Source of the DNA: Marisa cornuarietis
Lineage: Eukaryota > Mollusca > Gastropoda > Architaenioglossa > Ampullariidae
Assembly (NCBI GenBank): GCA_004794655.1
Contig: SMMW01000540.1
Location: 1,220,001 to 1,284,000 of the forward strand
Reading direction: 5' to 3'
DNA length: 64,000 bases
Positions within the stretch are counted from its first letter, which is position 1. Every line of letters starts with the position of its first letter. Position numbers and translations under genes: made by a program. Below the pieces are notes generated by a model. The model worked only from the letters and a program-made list of their open reading frames with translations. It searched no databases and was not told the DNA's origin. Positions 10,345 to 20,013 of this stretch are shown one piece after another.

Positions 10345-11520
10345 AAAAAATCAAAGATTACGGGAAGTCGGTGGCGGAAGCTAAGCATTCAACATGAGTT
10401 GGTTCTCACTCCCAGGTGCGCCGGTGTCTGTCGTGTCAAGGTTACAGTGAGACAAGTTAGGTCCCACTGAAACAATTCTTATAACAACTCAAATAAAAGC
10501 CGATACAAAAGTTTGGTTTTTTTCTTTTTACTTATCAGCCATAAAAACACATCAAACATTTATTTCTGGTAGCGAAATGTTCTGCTTAAAATGCCGTCAA
10601 AGCGCATGCGCTCGCCAAAATGTCGTTATGTCGTAACATGCTGATCAAAATGTCTTTCAAAATATTTCTTTTTTCTGTATTCGTCATCATTATCGTTGTC
10701 GTCGACATTATCGCCGCAGCCGCTCTTGTCACCGCCACCACTTTGGACATTGAAGATTTGTATCTCTTCAGTTGCTCTCGCCAACCCTCCAATCCTCCCT
10801 TAAGCCCTCCCGACAAACACGCGCGACAACACAAAGCACGTGAACAAATGTGCAGTACTCCACTGTATTCAACTGCTTGGTGATTTCTGTGCAGACAGAG
10901 AAGCGAACCATGAAACACCTTCTACAACTATTGGTACTCATCAGCAGCCCTCAAGTTATCAGGCTTTTACATAAAATATTATCAAGTTATCAAGCTGTTA
11001 CTGAATCAAACCTCCATGTTCTTTTTAATCAGGCGGTAGTGTAAGTTTTTGTTGTTATTGTTGTTTATTTTATTTTATGCCATTTTCGGGGCTTGTCTAG
11101 TGGGTAAAGACAAGTTCTTGTGTTAGACGACTGTATCGAAGTAATAACTAACGCTCAACTCTAAACACTGCCCTCGAGCACTGTGAGCACCACCCTCGTG
11201 AAAGATGACCGAACAACGCGTTTCAAATGCGAACTTCCTTCGACCAGATAGACAAAAGTGATGACCCAACTATTGACTTACCAGTCAAAGATGTGGCGAA
11301 GGAAAGACCTTGTCACAAACAGCTGGCCCCGAGGAAACAAGCGGTCTCACACCTTCCTCCTTAACGCCTGACAGGCTAGAGGTCACCTGGTGAGTTGACA
11401 CCCGCTCCTTAGACTGCACAGTGTCAACCAAGCCAATTAAGTTGTCAAACTAGTGGACCAGCACCTCACTGGTCAGATCTCTACAACAATGCATCATTAC
11501 AGACTTATCAGTGAATAGAA
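10345..11520. repeat. duplicated flank, no gene seen
   Basis: 10,540-11,000 is an inverted match to about 25,930-26,420 and a direct match to about 32,750-33,200. Open frames here (for example 10,620-10,883, with an Ile/Val-rich start) follow a low-complexity GTC/ATC stretch, and I do not consider them genes. 11,050-11,520 shows no recognisable feature. Confidence 0.5.
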
Positions 11521-11529
11521 ATGTAGCCT

Positions 11530-11532
<3 letters not shown>

Positions 11533-11614
<82 letters not shown>
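11533..11614. repeat. (GACA)n microsatellite
   Basis: About 20 uninterrupted GACA units. The block II counterpart at about 33,414-33,467 is shorter and interrupted. Confidence 0.95.
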
Positions 11615-11944
11615 ATCGTAAGTGTAATGGATATTCACCAATAGTTATTTGTTTGTTTCTTGGTGTAAGCATAGTATATTTAATGTGATTTATTGATATA
11701 CGAACAGACTTTTCTCAATGCTAGGGAAATGTTACCCTCTGTGTGTTCGGTGCGTACGCTGGTTAGGGCTGGTTACCGAAACTGTGATAACAAGTAAAAA
11801 AAAAAACATTGTCTCGTATTTGTTGCCTTATATATATTATAGATGATTTAGTAACACATCACAATGAAATATAAAGGCACTAGACAAAATATCAGTGTAC
11901 ATTTCTATATTTGTGCGAGGACTTGTGTTCCTGTAATGAAGTGG

Positions 11945-12135
11945 GTGGTCCGGTGGCACAGCGGTTAGCGCCTGTCACCAATACAGTGAGGGTTAGCAGT
12001 CCTGGGTTCAGCTCTCGTCTAGGGCACGCTGTTCTTTCTCTGCATGTGGTATCTGTTTACAAGGCTGGCTGCCTTGCCGTGGTATCGCCTTAGTTGCTGG
12101 CTCGGCGTAAAACACCGATTTCACCTCCTCTCCCC
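11945..12135 (+). mobile_element. tRNA-derived SINE, family 1
   Basis: The head has an A-box-like 'tggcacagcggttagcgc' (11,954-11,971) and a B-box-like 'gggttcagctc' (near 12,004-12,014), spaced as in RNA polymerase III promoters. The body continues 'ggctggctgccttgccgtgg' and 'gctggctcggcgtaaaac'. A near-identical copy lies at 33,805-33,995 and a 5'-truncated diverged copy at 53,104-53,205. It does not fold as a full functional tRNA as far as I can judge. Confidence 0.75.
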
Positions 12136-12297
12136 TTTGTATGCAATTATGGCACAAAATGTCGACCGCATGCTGCATGACATTCTCCCAACCACAACTT
12201 TCGTTTATCGAGTTTTTACACTTTTCTCTTTTCAGCTTCTTTATTTTTTCTTTATAAAGGAATACTCGTTGTTTCGATAATCTTAAGAGTTTATGGT

Positions 12298-12560
12298 ACT
12301 AAGGGGAGTAGAGCTGGCACCTGAGGCCAGAAACTGCATCACCGTGTGACCTGCCCCAGTGAGCCACTCTCGTTTCTGATTCCGTACAGACTGCATGCCA
12401 CGGGTCTCCCTTACGGTAGGGCGGGTAGGCAGTAGTAGGTAACTGTCGTAAAGTCTTTGATAATCGCCTCCAAAAGCCATATTCGAGAAACAAAAATTGA
12501 AGGCAGCAAGTTGATCTGAAGATCCGCAGACTTCTACATGGACACATCAGCCACTAACAC
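12298..12560 (-). pseudogene. inverted copy of the 25.2-25.5 kb exon-like segment
   Basis: On minus, an ATG at 12,480 opens a frame starting MAFGGDYQRLYDSY, related to the 68-codon frame at 25,286-25,492. The C-terminal halves diverge through indels. Block II has a copy at about 34,150-34,345 with an early TGA after GDFE. It may be a decayed first exon or a non-coding repeat. Confidence 0.35.
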
Positions 12561-12714
12561 AAAACAGAAAAACCTGCACACGAAGTATGTCAGAGGAGCT
12601 CAGCATCAAAATAAAAATAAAAGGGGAAAGACTGGCACTGAGTGCGAGCAGAAAACTTGAGTTGGAGGCAGCCCATGTGGCCATTTAGAAGGATGGAACC
12701 AGTCATAACGAGGG

Positions 12715-13795
12715 GCAAGTTTGTTAGCAGTTATAACTAGGGGCAAGGTTGTTAGCAGTTATAACTAGGGGCAAGGTTGTGAGGAGTTATAACTAGGGGC
12801 AAGGCTGTGAGCAGCTATAACTAGGGGCAAGGATTTTAGCAGTTATAACTAGGGGCAAGCTTGGTAGCAGTTATAACTAGGGGCAAGGGTATAACTAGGG
12901 GCAAGCTTGGTAGCAGTTATAACTAGGGGCAAGGGTATAAGTAGGGGCAAGATTGTTAGCAGTTATAACTAGGGGCATTCAGTGCGAGCAGAGAAGGTGA
13001 GTCGGAGGCAGGCTATGGAGCCTGCAGAAGGAAGGAGCAGCTAAAACTAGGGGCAAGGTTGAGAACAGTTGTAACTACAAGGAAGGTTGGGAGCAATTAC
13101 AACCATGCGCAAAAGGTTGGGAGCATTTATAACTATGTGTAAGGTTGGGAGCAGTTATAACTATAAGTAAAAGATATATAAAGCTGTTATAAGTATAAGT
13201 GTAAGGTTGGGAGCACTTATAACTATGTGTAAGGTTGGGAGCAGTTATAACTATAAGTAAAAGATATATAGAGCGGTTATAAGTATAAGTGTAAGGTTGG
13301 GAGCAGTTATGGCTATAAGTGTAAGGTTGGGAGCAGTTATAAGTATAAGTGTAAGGTTGGGAGCAGTTATAAGTATAAGTATAAGGTTGGGAGCAGTTAT
13401 AAGTATAAGTGTAAGGTTGGGAGCAGTTATAAGTATAAGTGTAAGGTTGGGAGCAGTTATAACTATAAGTGTAAGGTTGGGAGCAGTTATAAGTATAAGT
13501 GTAAGGTTGGGAGCAGTTATAAGTATAAGTGTAAGGTTGGGAGCAGTTATAACTATAAGTGTAAGGTTGGGAGCAGTTATAAGTATAAGTGTAAGGTTGG
13601 GAGCAGTTATAAGTATAAGTGTAAGGTTGGGAGCAGTTATAACTATAATTGTAAGGTTGGGAGCAGTTATAAGTAGAAGTGTAAGGTTGGGAGCAGTTAT
13701 AACTATAAGTGTAAGGTTGGGAGCAGTTATAAGTATAAGTGTAAGGTTGGTAGCGGTTATATCTATCGGCGGAAGGTTCAGAGCAGTTCTTACTA
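12715..13795. repeat. 30 bp minisatellite (gcagttataact type), block I left array
   Basis: Two zones are visible. From 12,715 to about 13,050 units carry 'gttataactaggggcaag'. From about 13,080 to 13,795 units carry 'gtaaggttgggagcagttat' with aactataagt or aagtataagt, at an exact 30-base period. Block II has the homologous array at 34,555-35,480. The same sequence in reverse complement forms the arrays at 24,765-24,885 and 45,700-47,310. Open frames over it are period artefacts. Confidence 0.95.
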
Positions 13796-13799
13796 AGGG

Positions 13800-14165
13800 C
13801 AGGTCACCATTTTTCTCGACGTGTATATCACAGTATATGTCCTAGAAACATCAGCACTGCGACGAAGTCGACGACGACGACGATCAGTAGGACGAATATA
13901 TATTAAGAAACATTTTGATCTGCATATTACGGTCTAAGAAATAACGACATGTGCTGTAACCTTGGCACGGCAGTCATGTGACTCGGGATAAGAACCGTCT
14001 GTGTTTCTACGCTGTAAAAATTAGTCCTGATCGTTATCCTTCCCTCATCGCTGACACTTCACAGCATCGCACGTCCTTACACATCAGTGGCGATGTCGGG
14101 TCTGACAGTCAGGAGGCGATGTGTGATGTAACAGTTCAAGAGACAGGAGTGCACCTGGGAGTGAG
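13800..14165 (+). repeat. duplicated spacer downstream of the minisatellite
   Basis: Matches 35,500-36,030 and 39,110-39,575, with shared 'tgactcgggataagaaccgt' and 'aattagtcctgatcgttatc'. No gene is seen. Confidence 0.6.
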
Positions 14166-14169
14166 AACA

Positions 14170-14740
14170 ATTGATGTTGAATAACTGCTTAGCTCCCCCG
14201 GACTTCCCGAAGACAGGGCCGGGGAACCGGGGAGCTCTACTGGTTTTAACGAGCCATTTAGGTTGGTGGTGGCGGGAGACTGGTGAGGTTTTAGTGCTCA
14301 AAGATGATCCCTTTTAGCCGAGTGGTTGCAGTTTCTTTGATTTTTAATTCAGTCCCCAAGGGCTGTACGACGCTTTTTTGACTTCAAGCGGCTCCTGTAG
14401 GATTAATGAACACATTGTTCGCTCACTTAGGAGGGGGACAAGGTCTGACCGACTATCTCGAGAGGTAAGGTGAGGTAATAATGTTCGCCTGGGAGTGAGG
14501 ACAAATGTTGAATGCTTAGCTCTCCCCGACTTCCCGAAGACAGGGCCGGGGAACCGATTAATTGTCCGCCGGAGCTCTATGGGTGTGAATTCATTGCCCC
14601 AAGGGCTGTACTTAACCTCAAGCGGCTTCTGTAGGATTAATGAACCTATTCTTCGCTCACTTAGGAGGGGGACATGGTCTGGGTGACTATCTCGAGAGGG
14701 AGGGTGAGGTAATAATGTGTTTGACCAGTGGATACACTAG
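14170..14740 (+). repeat. dispersed repeat 2, two adjacent copies
   Basis: Two related units (about 14,180-14,480 and 14,495-14,740) each run from 'gcttagctcccccgacttcc' to 'aggtgaggtaataatg'. Block II keeps both (36,060-36,375 and 36,388-36,620). Single copies lie at 18,190-18,430 and 39,645-39,890, and minus copies at 10,190-10,340 and 32,310-32,470. Confidence 0.75.
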
Positions 14741-14940
14741 CTACAATCATCAACAGTTTTGAAACCATGACATAATGATGGACACGGGGATGTGGTGCTC
14801 GCTTAGAGATCGTCACTGACACTGTTTCTCAAACTTTGAGACTGATTTCTCATTTTCATCTTCCATATCAAATGGTTTTGTGGATAGTGGATTTTTTTTA
14901 CTTGCACACAGCAGAGGACTTATGTAAATAGTCATTATTC

Positions 14941-15400
14941 TGATATTGTTGTTACAAACACCGGATCTCCACAAGGCTGTTGTCTATCACCCATGTTGTT
15001 TATCTTATACACTGACAGCTGCAGAAGTACGGAGGAGAAGAGCTGACTCATTAAATTCTCTGATGATACAACATTGTTGACTCTGTTGCAGGAACATAAG
15101 AAAGATCGTGTTCATGCTCTATTAAATTTTGTACAGTAGTGCGACGAGAACTTTCTGGAGTGAAATGTAGATGAAAAAAAATGAACATAGCTTTTAGAGG
15201 AGAATCAAAGATGGTACTGATGCTCTCAGTGTGATACAAAGTAAACCTGTTGAAACTGTTCACTCCTTCAGGTACCTAGACACTGTTTATGATTGCCAGT
15301 TCAAATGGAATATAAACACCGAACACGGTTAAACGAGGCCAGCAAAGACTGTATCTTCTACGAAAGGCAAATAGTTGTACAGTCAGCAAAGCAGCCTTGG
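14941..15400 (+). mobile_element. Rex1-like LINE reverse-transcriptase fragment
   Basis: Translated, 14,963-15,010 gives GSPQGCCLSPMLFILYT, the RT motif 4 region. About 15,048-15,078 gives the catalytic-box relative KFSDDTTLL, and 15,260-15,310 gives HSFRYLDTVYDCQFKWN. These motifs are those of the Rex1/Babar branch of the CR1 superfamily. Frameshifts and in-frame stops make it inactive. The block II copy (36,836-37,160) has lost the 138 or so bases with the catalytic motifs. Confidence 0.65.
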
Positions 15401-15461
15401 GCTGTTTCTATCAGTCATTTATTGAGTCTTTTATCCTTTTCTTTTGTAAGCTCGTTCTGCA

Positions 15462-15462
<1 letters not shown>

Positions 15463-15533
<71 letters not shown>

Positions 15534-15534
15534 G
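15463..15534. repeat. (CTGT)n microsatellite
   Basis: About 18 perfect CTGT units. The block II counterpart near 37,220-37,232 has only about three, so the array expanded or collapsed after the duplication. Confidence 0.95.
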
Positions 15535-15539
15535 CCCAT

Positions 15540-15792
15540 GACAGGACAAGTTTGAACAATATTGTCCATATCTGTTCTAAGATAGTTGTTGACAAGCAGA
15601 GGGTGTAGCTTAGTTTTATGATCACAAATAATCAGGAAAACTCGCCGCATTTTGTCAGAACCTGAACATGTACTAAGGAGAGAATCTGTGTTATTAAGTT
15701 CAGGTAAAGGTTAGGCCAGGCCGGTATGTAGAAATAATAGGCACCTGAACTCCTTTGTGACATCTGAAGTCCAGCTGCTCAATCACAGATGA

Positions 15793-15867
<75 letters not shown>

Positions 15868-16055
15868 TGCTGTAGGTGTGCATATCAATGGTGTAGATGT
15901 AAGATTGTGTTTTATTCTTTAGATTGTGTCACTTGCTCATATCGTTAACTTAAACTCATTATGTAACTAGACATTTATATATATATTTATATAGTAACTG
16001 AGCTCGTTTCCCATATTCATGCTGCCGAATGGGATTAATAAAGTTGGTCATTGTC
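15540..16055 (+). mobile_element. 3' end of Rex1-like LINE
   Basis: A frame at about 15,738-15,794 ends RHLNSFVTSEVQLLNHR and stop, the usual end of Rex1/CR1-type ORF2. A 3' UTR with a (GT)n run (15,795-15,852) follows, and the tail is 'aataaagttggtcattgtc' (about 16,037-16,055). Related ends lie at 19,043-19,260 and 52,260-52,545. Most of this part is deleted from block II near 37,300. Confidence 0.65.
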
Positions 16056-16206
16056 CTGATACGAAAGGGTCTGTTACTCAATTGTCTTATCATACGAGAG
16101 GGTCTGTTACTCAAATGTGTTATCATACGAGAGGGTCTGTTACTCAGATTTCTTATTGTCAGGTATCATTGTTATTTGTTGTATCGTTTGATTAAGCTTA
16201 AATTTT

Positions 16207-16745
16207 ATAAGGATTAATGTGCAAGAACGAAAGAGCGTGAATGACGTCAGTTGTTCGGAAGACGTGTATGAGTGATGTAAAAATGAAGGAAATGACGTGG
16301 GAGAGCGCGAGCAAGGAGTTAGTCAGGTAGGAGAAGAGAGAGGTTTAGGACGGAAAGACAAGTAGAGTAGGAATTAAAAGAAGAATTTGTTGAGTAGGGC
16401 GTTTGAGTAGGGCGTGTTGGAGTATATAGATCGATTAGGTGAGTAGGTATTCTTGTAGATATTCAGAAAGGCTGGACTCAAAGGTTAGGGATTTTATTAT
16501 TTTAAAGTAATCTGGATGTAGGAATCGTTTTTTAACTGACTTTTCATTTGTGTATTTTTCTTGTTTTCTTCTTTTATTCATACTTAGTAAAGCAGAGAGA
16601 TTCGTTAGAAAAATCATTCTTTTCTTTTAATTTGTGTGAAAGAACACGTATTTGTCAGGCTCCGTGTATGTGTTGAAAGGACTGAGTGACTGATACACTG
16701 CGCGGTGGTCGTGACACTTATCATAGGAAAAGTCCTGCTAGTCAC
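16207..16745 (-). repeat. inverted arm matching 23,640-24,140
   Basis: The reverse complement aligns with 23,640-24,140, and the block II pair is 37,435-37,965 with 44,590-45,080. It contains the perfect CRE palindrome TGACGTCA at 16,242-16,249. No gene is seen. Confidence 0.7.
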
Positions 16746-16850
16746 GGTATAGTCAAACACGTGGCACGTGTGGCTTTGCTTTTCTCAGCATGGCAGGGCG
16801 GTTTGTCCTCAACGACACATGAAAACGTGAAAGAAGGCGGAAAATAGTGC

Positions 16851-16852
<2 letters not shown>

Positions 16853-16938
<86 letters not shown>
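16853..16938. repeat. (CA)n microsatellite
   Basis: About 43 uninterrupted CA units, followed by (GA)n. The array is absent at the matching point in block II (near 38,055). Confidence 0.95.
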
Positions 16939-16941
<3 letters not shown>

Positions 16942-16944
16942 AGA

Positions 16945-17330
16945 GAGAGATAGGGAGATAGCGAAAGAATTTTAATGATACCGTCACATCTAAAATATTT
17001 TCTGAAAGCAACAGAAAAACAATTTCATTCTAAGGTCAGAAATAATGAAAAAAACAAATTGTTATGTAGTTATCTCTGGTTGAGTTGATGAGAAGGGGTG
17101 AAGGGCGAGGGCCGCAGCATGTTCCTTCAGGACAAATAAACCCCGCACCCACCTTGAATGCGGCAAATTAGGTAGGGGAGACTACCACGCTAGATGTCGC
17201 TGCAGTCTAGATTCCATTTACACCTGAACGAGGTACACCCCGCTGTTGACATCCCTATAGTCGTCATCAGCCTCAAGGCTCCACTGATAGAAGCTCAATA
17301 TAAAAGGATCTTAACATGTAGCTTGCGGGA
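16945..17330 (+). repeat. dispersed repeat 1, full copy
   Basis: Both halves are joined without the insertion seen at 215-1,841: the junction 'ggacaaataaaccccgcacc' lies near 17,130-17,150. It serves as an empty-site reference. Confidence 0.7.
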
Positions 17331-17336
17331 GTTTTT

Positions 17337-17340
<4 letters not shown>

Positions 17341-17384
<44 letters not shown>

Positions 17385-17385
17385 T
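17341..17385. repeat. (GATT)n microsatellite
   Basis: About 11 GATT units. The block II counterpart at 38,272-38,341 has about 17. Confidence 0.95.
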
Positions 17386-17394
17386 ATTTATTGA

Positions 17395-17630
17395 ACCGTC
17401 TTTAGTACAGTAAAAGTGGGAGGACATTACACGAGACATCATCAGACTTTCCTCATTTTCACATTCATCTCCTCCATCGATGTTTGTGCAGCCACAAGTA
17501 CGAACAATTCCAAGAATATCTACTAGACGTCTGTCAGCTACTTTCTGTCTGCGAGTTTTTTCTAGTCTCGTTAGTCCCCGTGCTGCCTAAAGTAAAGAGC
17601 AAGACGATTTCTACAATATTCTTGACGATG
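17395..17630. repeat. inverted match to the upstream flank of copy 1
   Basis: The reverse complement of 17,400-17,530 matches 9,290-9,420 (agtgggaggacattacacga). No gene is seen. Confidence 0.5.
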
Positions 17631-17635
17631 CCAGA

Positions 17636-17720
17636 AGACCTTTTCCAGTCGCCAGGAGTTTGAGGAGCACAGGATGACCCCTCACCCTCATGACCCGTGC
17701 CAGAAACTCAGGCCTGACGA
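17636..17720 (+). pseudogene. finger 4 fragment of the zinc-finger gene
   Basis: The sequence 'ccagtcgccaggagtttgag' through 'cctcatgacccgtgcc' matches the end of finger 4 and the following residues (SRQEF-EH-MTPH-DPC) in the 51.5 kb fragment and in copies 2 and 4. The flanks do not match the gene, so this is an isolated scrap. Confidence 0.6.
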
Positions 17721-17724
17721 GAGG

Positions 17725-18115
17725 AGGACAGGAGGGTCTGGTGTACCCGGCCCACGGCTGTGAAGGGGGCCCGGCCTTAGTGAATTATTTTCCCTCTTCG
17801 TTTCCTTTTTTCTTTCTTTTACAGAAAGGTTGAGGTAACATTCCTCACTCTGGAGATGTTTTCTACGGAGCCACCCCGCAAGTTTGATCCTTTACCGTCA
17901 GTTTTCCTCATTTACTAACTACTCGGGTATAAACAACGCTATGTTCAAGTAGTCATGTAGATCCTAATGCACTTGTCCTAATGTTTGCAGTCTATATAAA
18001 GTTACTGAATGAAATTTAGATATTGACAAAGTGTAAGCATATTATTATATACTGGGAAAAAATTAAAATTACATTTACAATGGCCAGAAATAAATGTTTG
18101 GTGTATTTTGTGGCT
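17725..18115. other. intergenic, nothing recognised
   Basis: AT-rich spacer. Its right end (from about 18,075) resumes the spacer sequence with 'aaataaatgtttggtgta' that is shared with 39,265 and 35,700. Confidence 0.4.
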
Positions 18116-18189
18116 GATAAGTGACTTAGAAAACTCAGGAGGCGATGTGTGATGTAACAGTTCGGGAGACACGGGTGCACCTGGGAGTG

Positions 18190-18430
18190 AGAACAACTGA
18201 TGTTGAATAACTGCTTAGCTCCCCCCGACTTCCCGAAGACAGGGCCGGGGAACTGATTAATTGCCCGCCGGAGCTCTACGGGTGTGAATTCATTCCCCGA
18301 AGGGCTGTACATGACCTCAAGCGGCTTCTGTAGGATTAATGAACCTATTGTTCGCTCACTTAGGAGAGGGAATAGGTCTGACCGACTATCTCGAGAGGTA
18401 AGGTGAGGAAATAATGTGTTTGACCAGTGG
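18190..18430 (+). repeat. dispersed repeat 2
   Basis: Same hallmarks as at 14,495-14,740. It is followed by the same spacer (gtggatacactggctacaat) leading into a Rex1-like fragment. Confidence 0.7.
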
Positions 18431-18674
18431 ATACACTGGCTACAATCATCAACATTTTTGAAGCCATGACATAATGATGGACACGGGGAAGTGGTGCTCG
18501 CTTACAGATCGTCACTGACACTGTTTCGTCTCACGGGATGTCGATTAGGGCTGCTACTCAAACTTTGAGACTGATTTCTTATTTTGATCTTCTATATGAA
18601 GTGGTATTGAGGATGGTGGATTATTTTTTTTTTTTGAATTGCACATAGCAGAGGACTTATGTAAATTATTCTGA

Positions 18675-19157
18675 TACTGTTGTTACAAACACCGGATCCC
18701 CACAAGGCTGTTGTCTATCACCCATGTTGTTTATCTTATACACTGACAGCTGCAGAAGTACGGAGGAGAAGAGCGGTTACCGGTAGTTTCGACTAGGGTC
18801 GTTTCGACTAAGCCGTTTCGTCTAACGGTCGAGTCATCTATAGGACTCATGAAATGGAAAAAAGAATAAAGTGTTTTGAATGTTAATAAACGATTTAAAT
18901 CTATTATGCAAATAGTGGTAATTGTCGCGTCAAGCAATGGGGCTCCACACGTTCCATTCTCGCACGCTCGCTCTCAACAACACAGACTCAACAAACACTC
19001 ACACGCCGAGAACTTTCTGAAGTGCAATGTAGATAAAAAGAAATGAACATTAAGTTCAGGTAAAGGTTAGGCTAGGCCGGTATGTAGAAATAATAGGCAC
19101 CTGAACTCCTTTGTGACATCTGCAGTCCAGCTGCACAATCACAGATGAATTGTCAGT

Positions 19158-19196
<39 letters not shown>

Positions 19197-19260
19197 TTCT
19201 GCAGGTGAGCATATCAATGGTCTGAAAGTAAGATTGTGTTTTATTTGTTTTATTCTTTAG
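18675..19260 (+). mobile_element. Rex1-like LINE remnant, interrupted
   Basis: 18,690-18,773 encodes the GSPQGCCLSPMLFILYT motif. At 18,774 the LINE sequence breaks off and resumes near 19,009 (gagaactttctgaagtgcaa). 19,043-19,150 repeats the ORF2 end region (NRHLNSFVTSAVQL). The intervening 235 or so bases are not LINE-like. Confidence 0.55.
18774..19008. mobile_element. possible insertion within the LINE remnant
   Basis: Starts with repeated 'gtttcgacta' strings and separates two LINE parts that are contiguous at 15,040-15,150 apart from a missing stretch. No clear terminal inverted repeats or target duplication are seen, so an indel with filler is equally possible. Confidence 0.25.
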
Positions 19261-19273
19261 ATTGTGTCACTTG

Positions 19274-19288
<15 letters not shown>

Positions 19289-19312
<24 letters not shown>

Positions 19313-19390
19313 GCACACACACACACACGCACGCACATGCACACACACACACACACACGCTCGCGCGCGCGAGCAAGAGAGAGGGAGAGT
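19289..19390. repeat. (CA)n-rich microsatellite
   Basis: CA repeat with GC interruptions, flanked by (TC)n and (GA)n. Confidence 0.9.
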
Positions 19391-19639
19391 GCGAGAGTAT
19401 CAGGATGTCGGGTGGAATGTTGGTGGTTCCAGTCTGGACACAGCCGTTTTGACATAAGCTATCGACAAGTGTCACCTGTCGTCCGTCAGCTACTTTCTAT
19501 CTGAGAGCTTTTTCGATCTGTACAATATTCTTGATGATGACATAATGCGTGTGGGGTAGATTGGGGTGGAAGGGGAGGGAAGACAGGTGGGAATAAAGAA
19601 CAGAGTAAAAGCAATGCAGGTGGGGAGATAGGGGTGTTG

Positions 19640-19765
19640 TGAACTGGGCCAACAGCGAAAGCGACCAATCAGGAGTCAGCGGCGATTACTGCTCCGCCCC
19701 CTCTCTCGCGACAACTGCTCGTGGCTCGCTCCTCCCCACCGCTTCCCGTCATCCGATTGGTGGAG
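19640..19765 (+). promoter_or_regulatory. promoter region of copy 2
   Basis: CCAAT at 19,665-19,669, a GC box (ccgcccc) at 19,694-19,700, and an inverted CCAAT (ATTGG) at 19,756-19,760. No TATA box is evident. The layout is repeated upstream of copy 4 and in copy 1. The start codon lies about 250 bases further on. Confidence 0.5.
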
Positions 19766-20013
19766 ACTTGGGGCTTGGCCCGCCCTCAAGCACCCCAAGA
19801 CCATCCCATCATTGTCATTCATCTACCTATGGACGTCTCTGTCTTGATTATGTCTGAGTAGCAAAAGACAGGTACCATCGATATAAACGGGTATATTGGA
19901 AGTTGGTACACTTACCAGGACAGTTTGTGATCAGCTCGCGACACAGAAACACGACAACAGAGATTCTACTGCTGTACCCAGTGATACCCAAGTCAACTTG
20001 CAAGTGTATGAGA

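Noticed and set aside
10620..10883. Putative secreted or membrane protein (Ile/Val-rich start)
   Set aside because: The hydrophobic run comes from a GTC/ATC low-complexity tract. The inverted counterpart near 26,213-26,452 is open on the other strand for the same reason, and no splice or codon evidence supports it.
11945..12020. Functional tRNA gene
   Set aside because: A and B boxes are present but the acceptor-stem pairing and 3' end of a tRNA are missing, and a SINE body follows; near-identical copies sit in both blocks.
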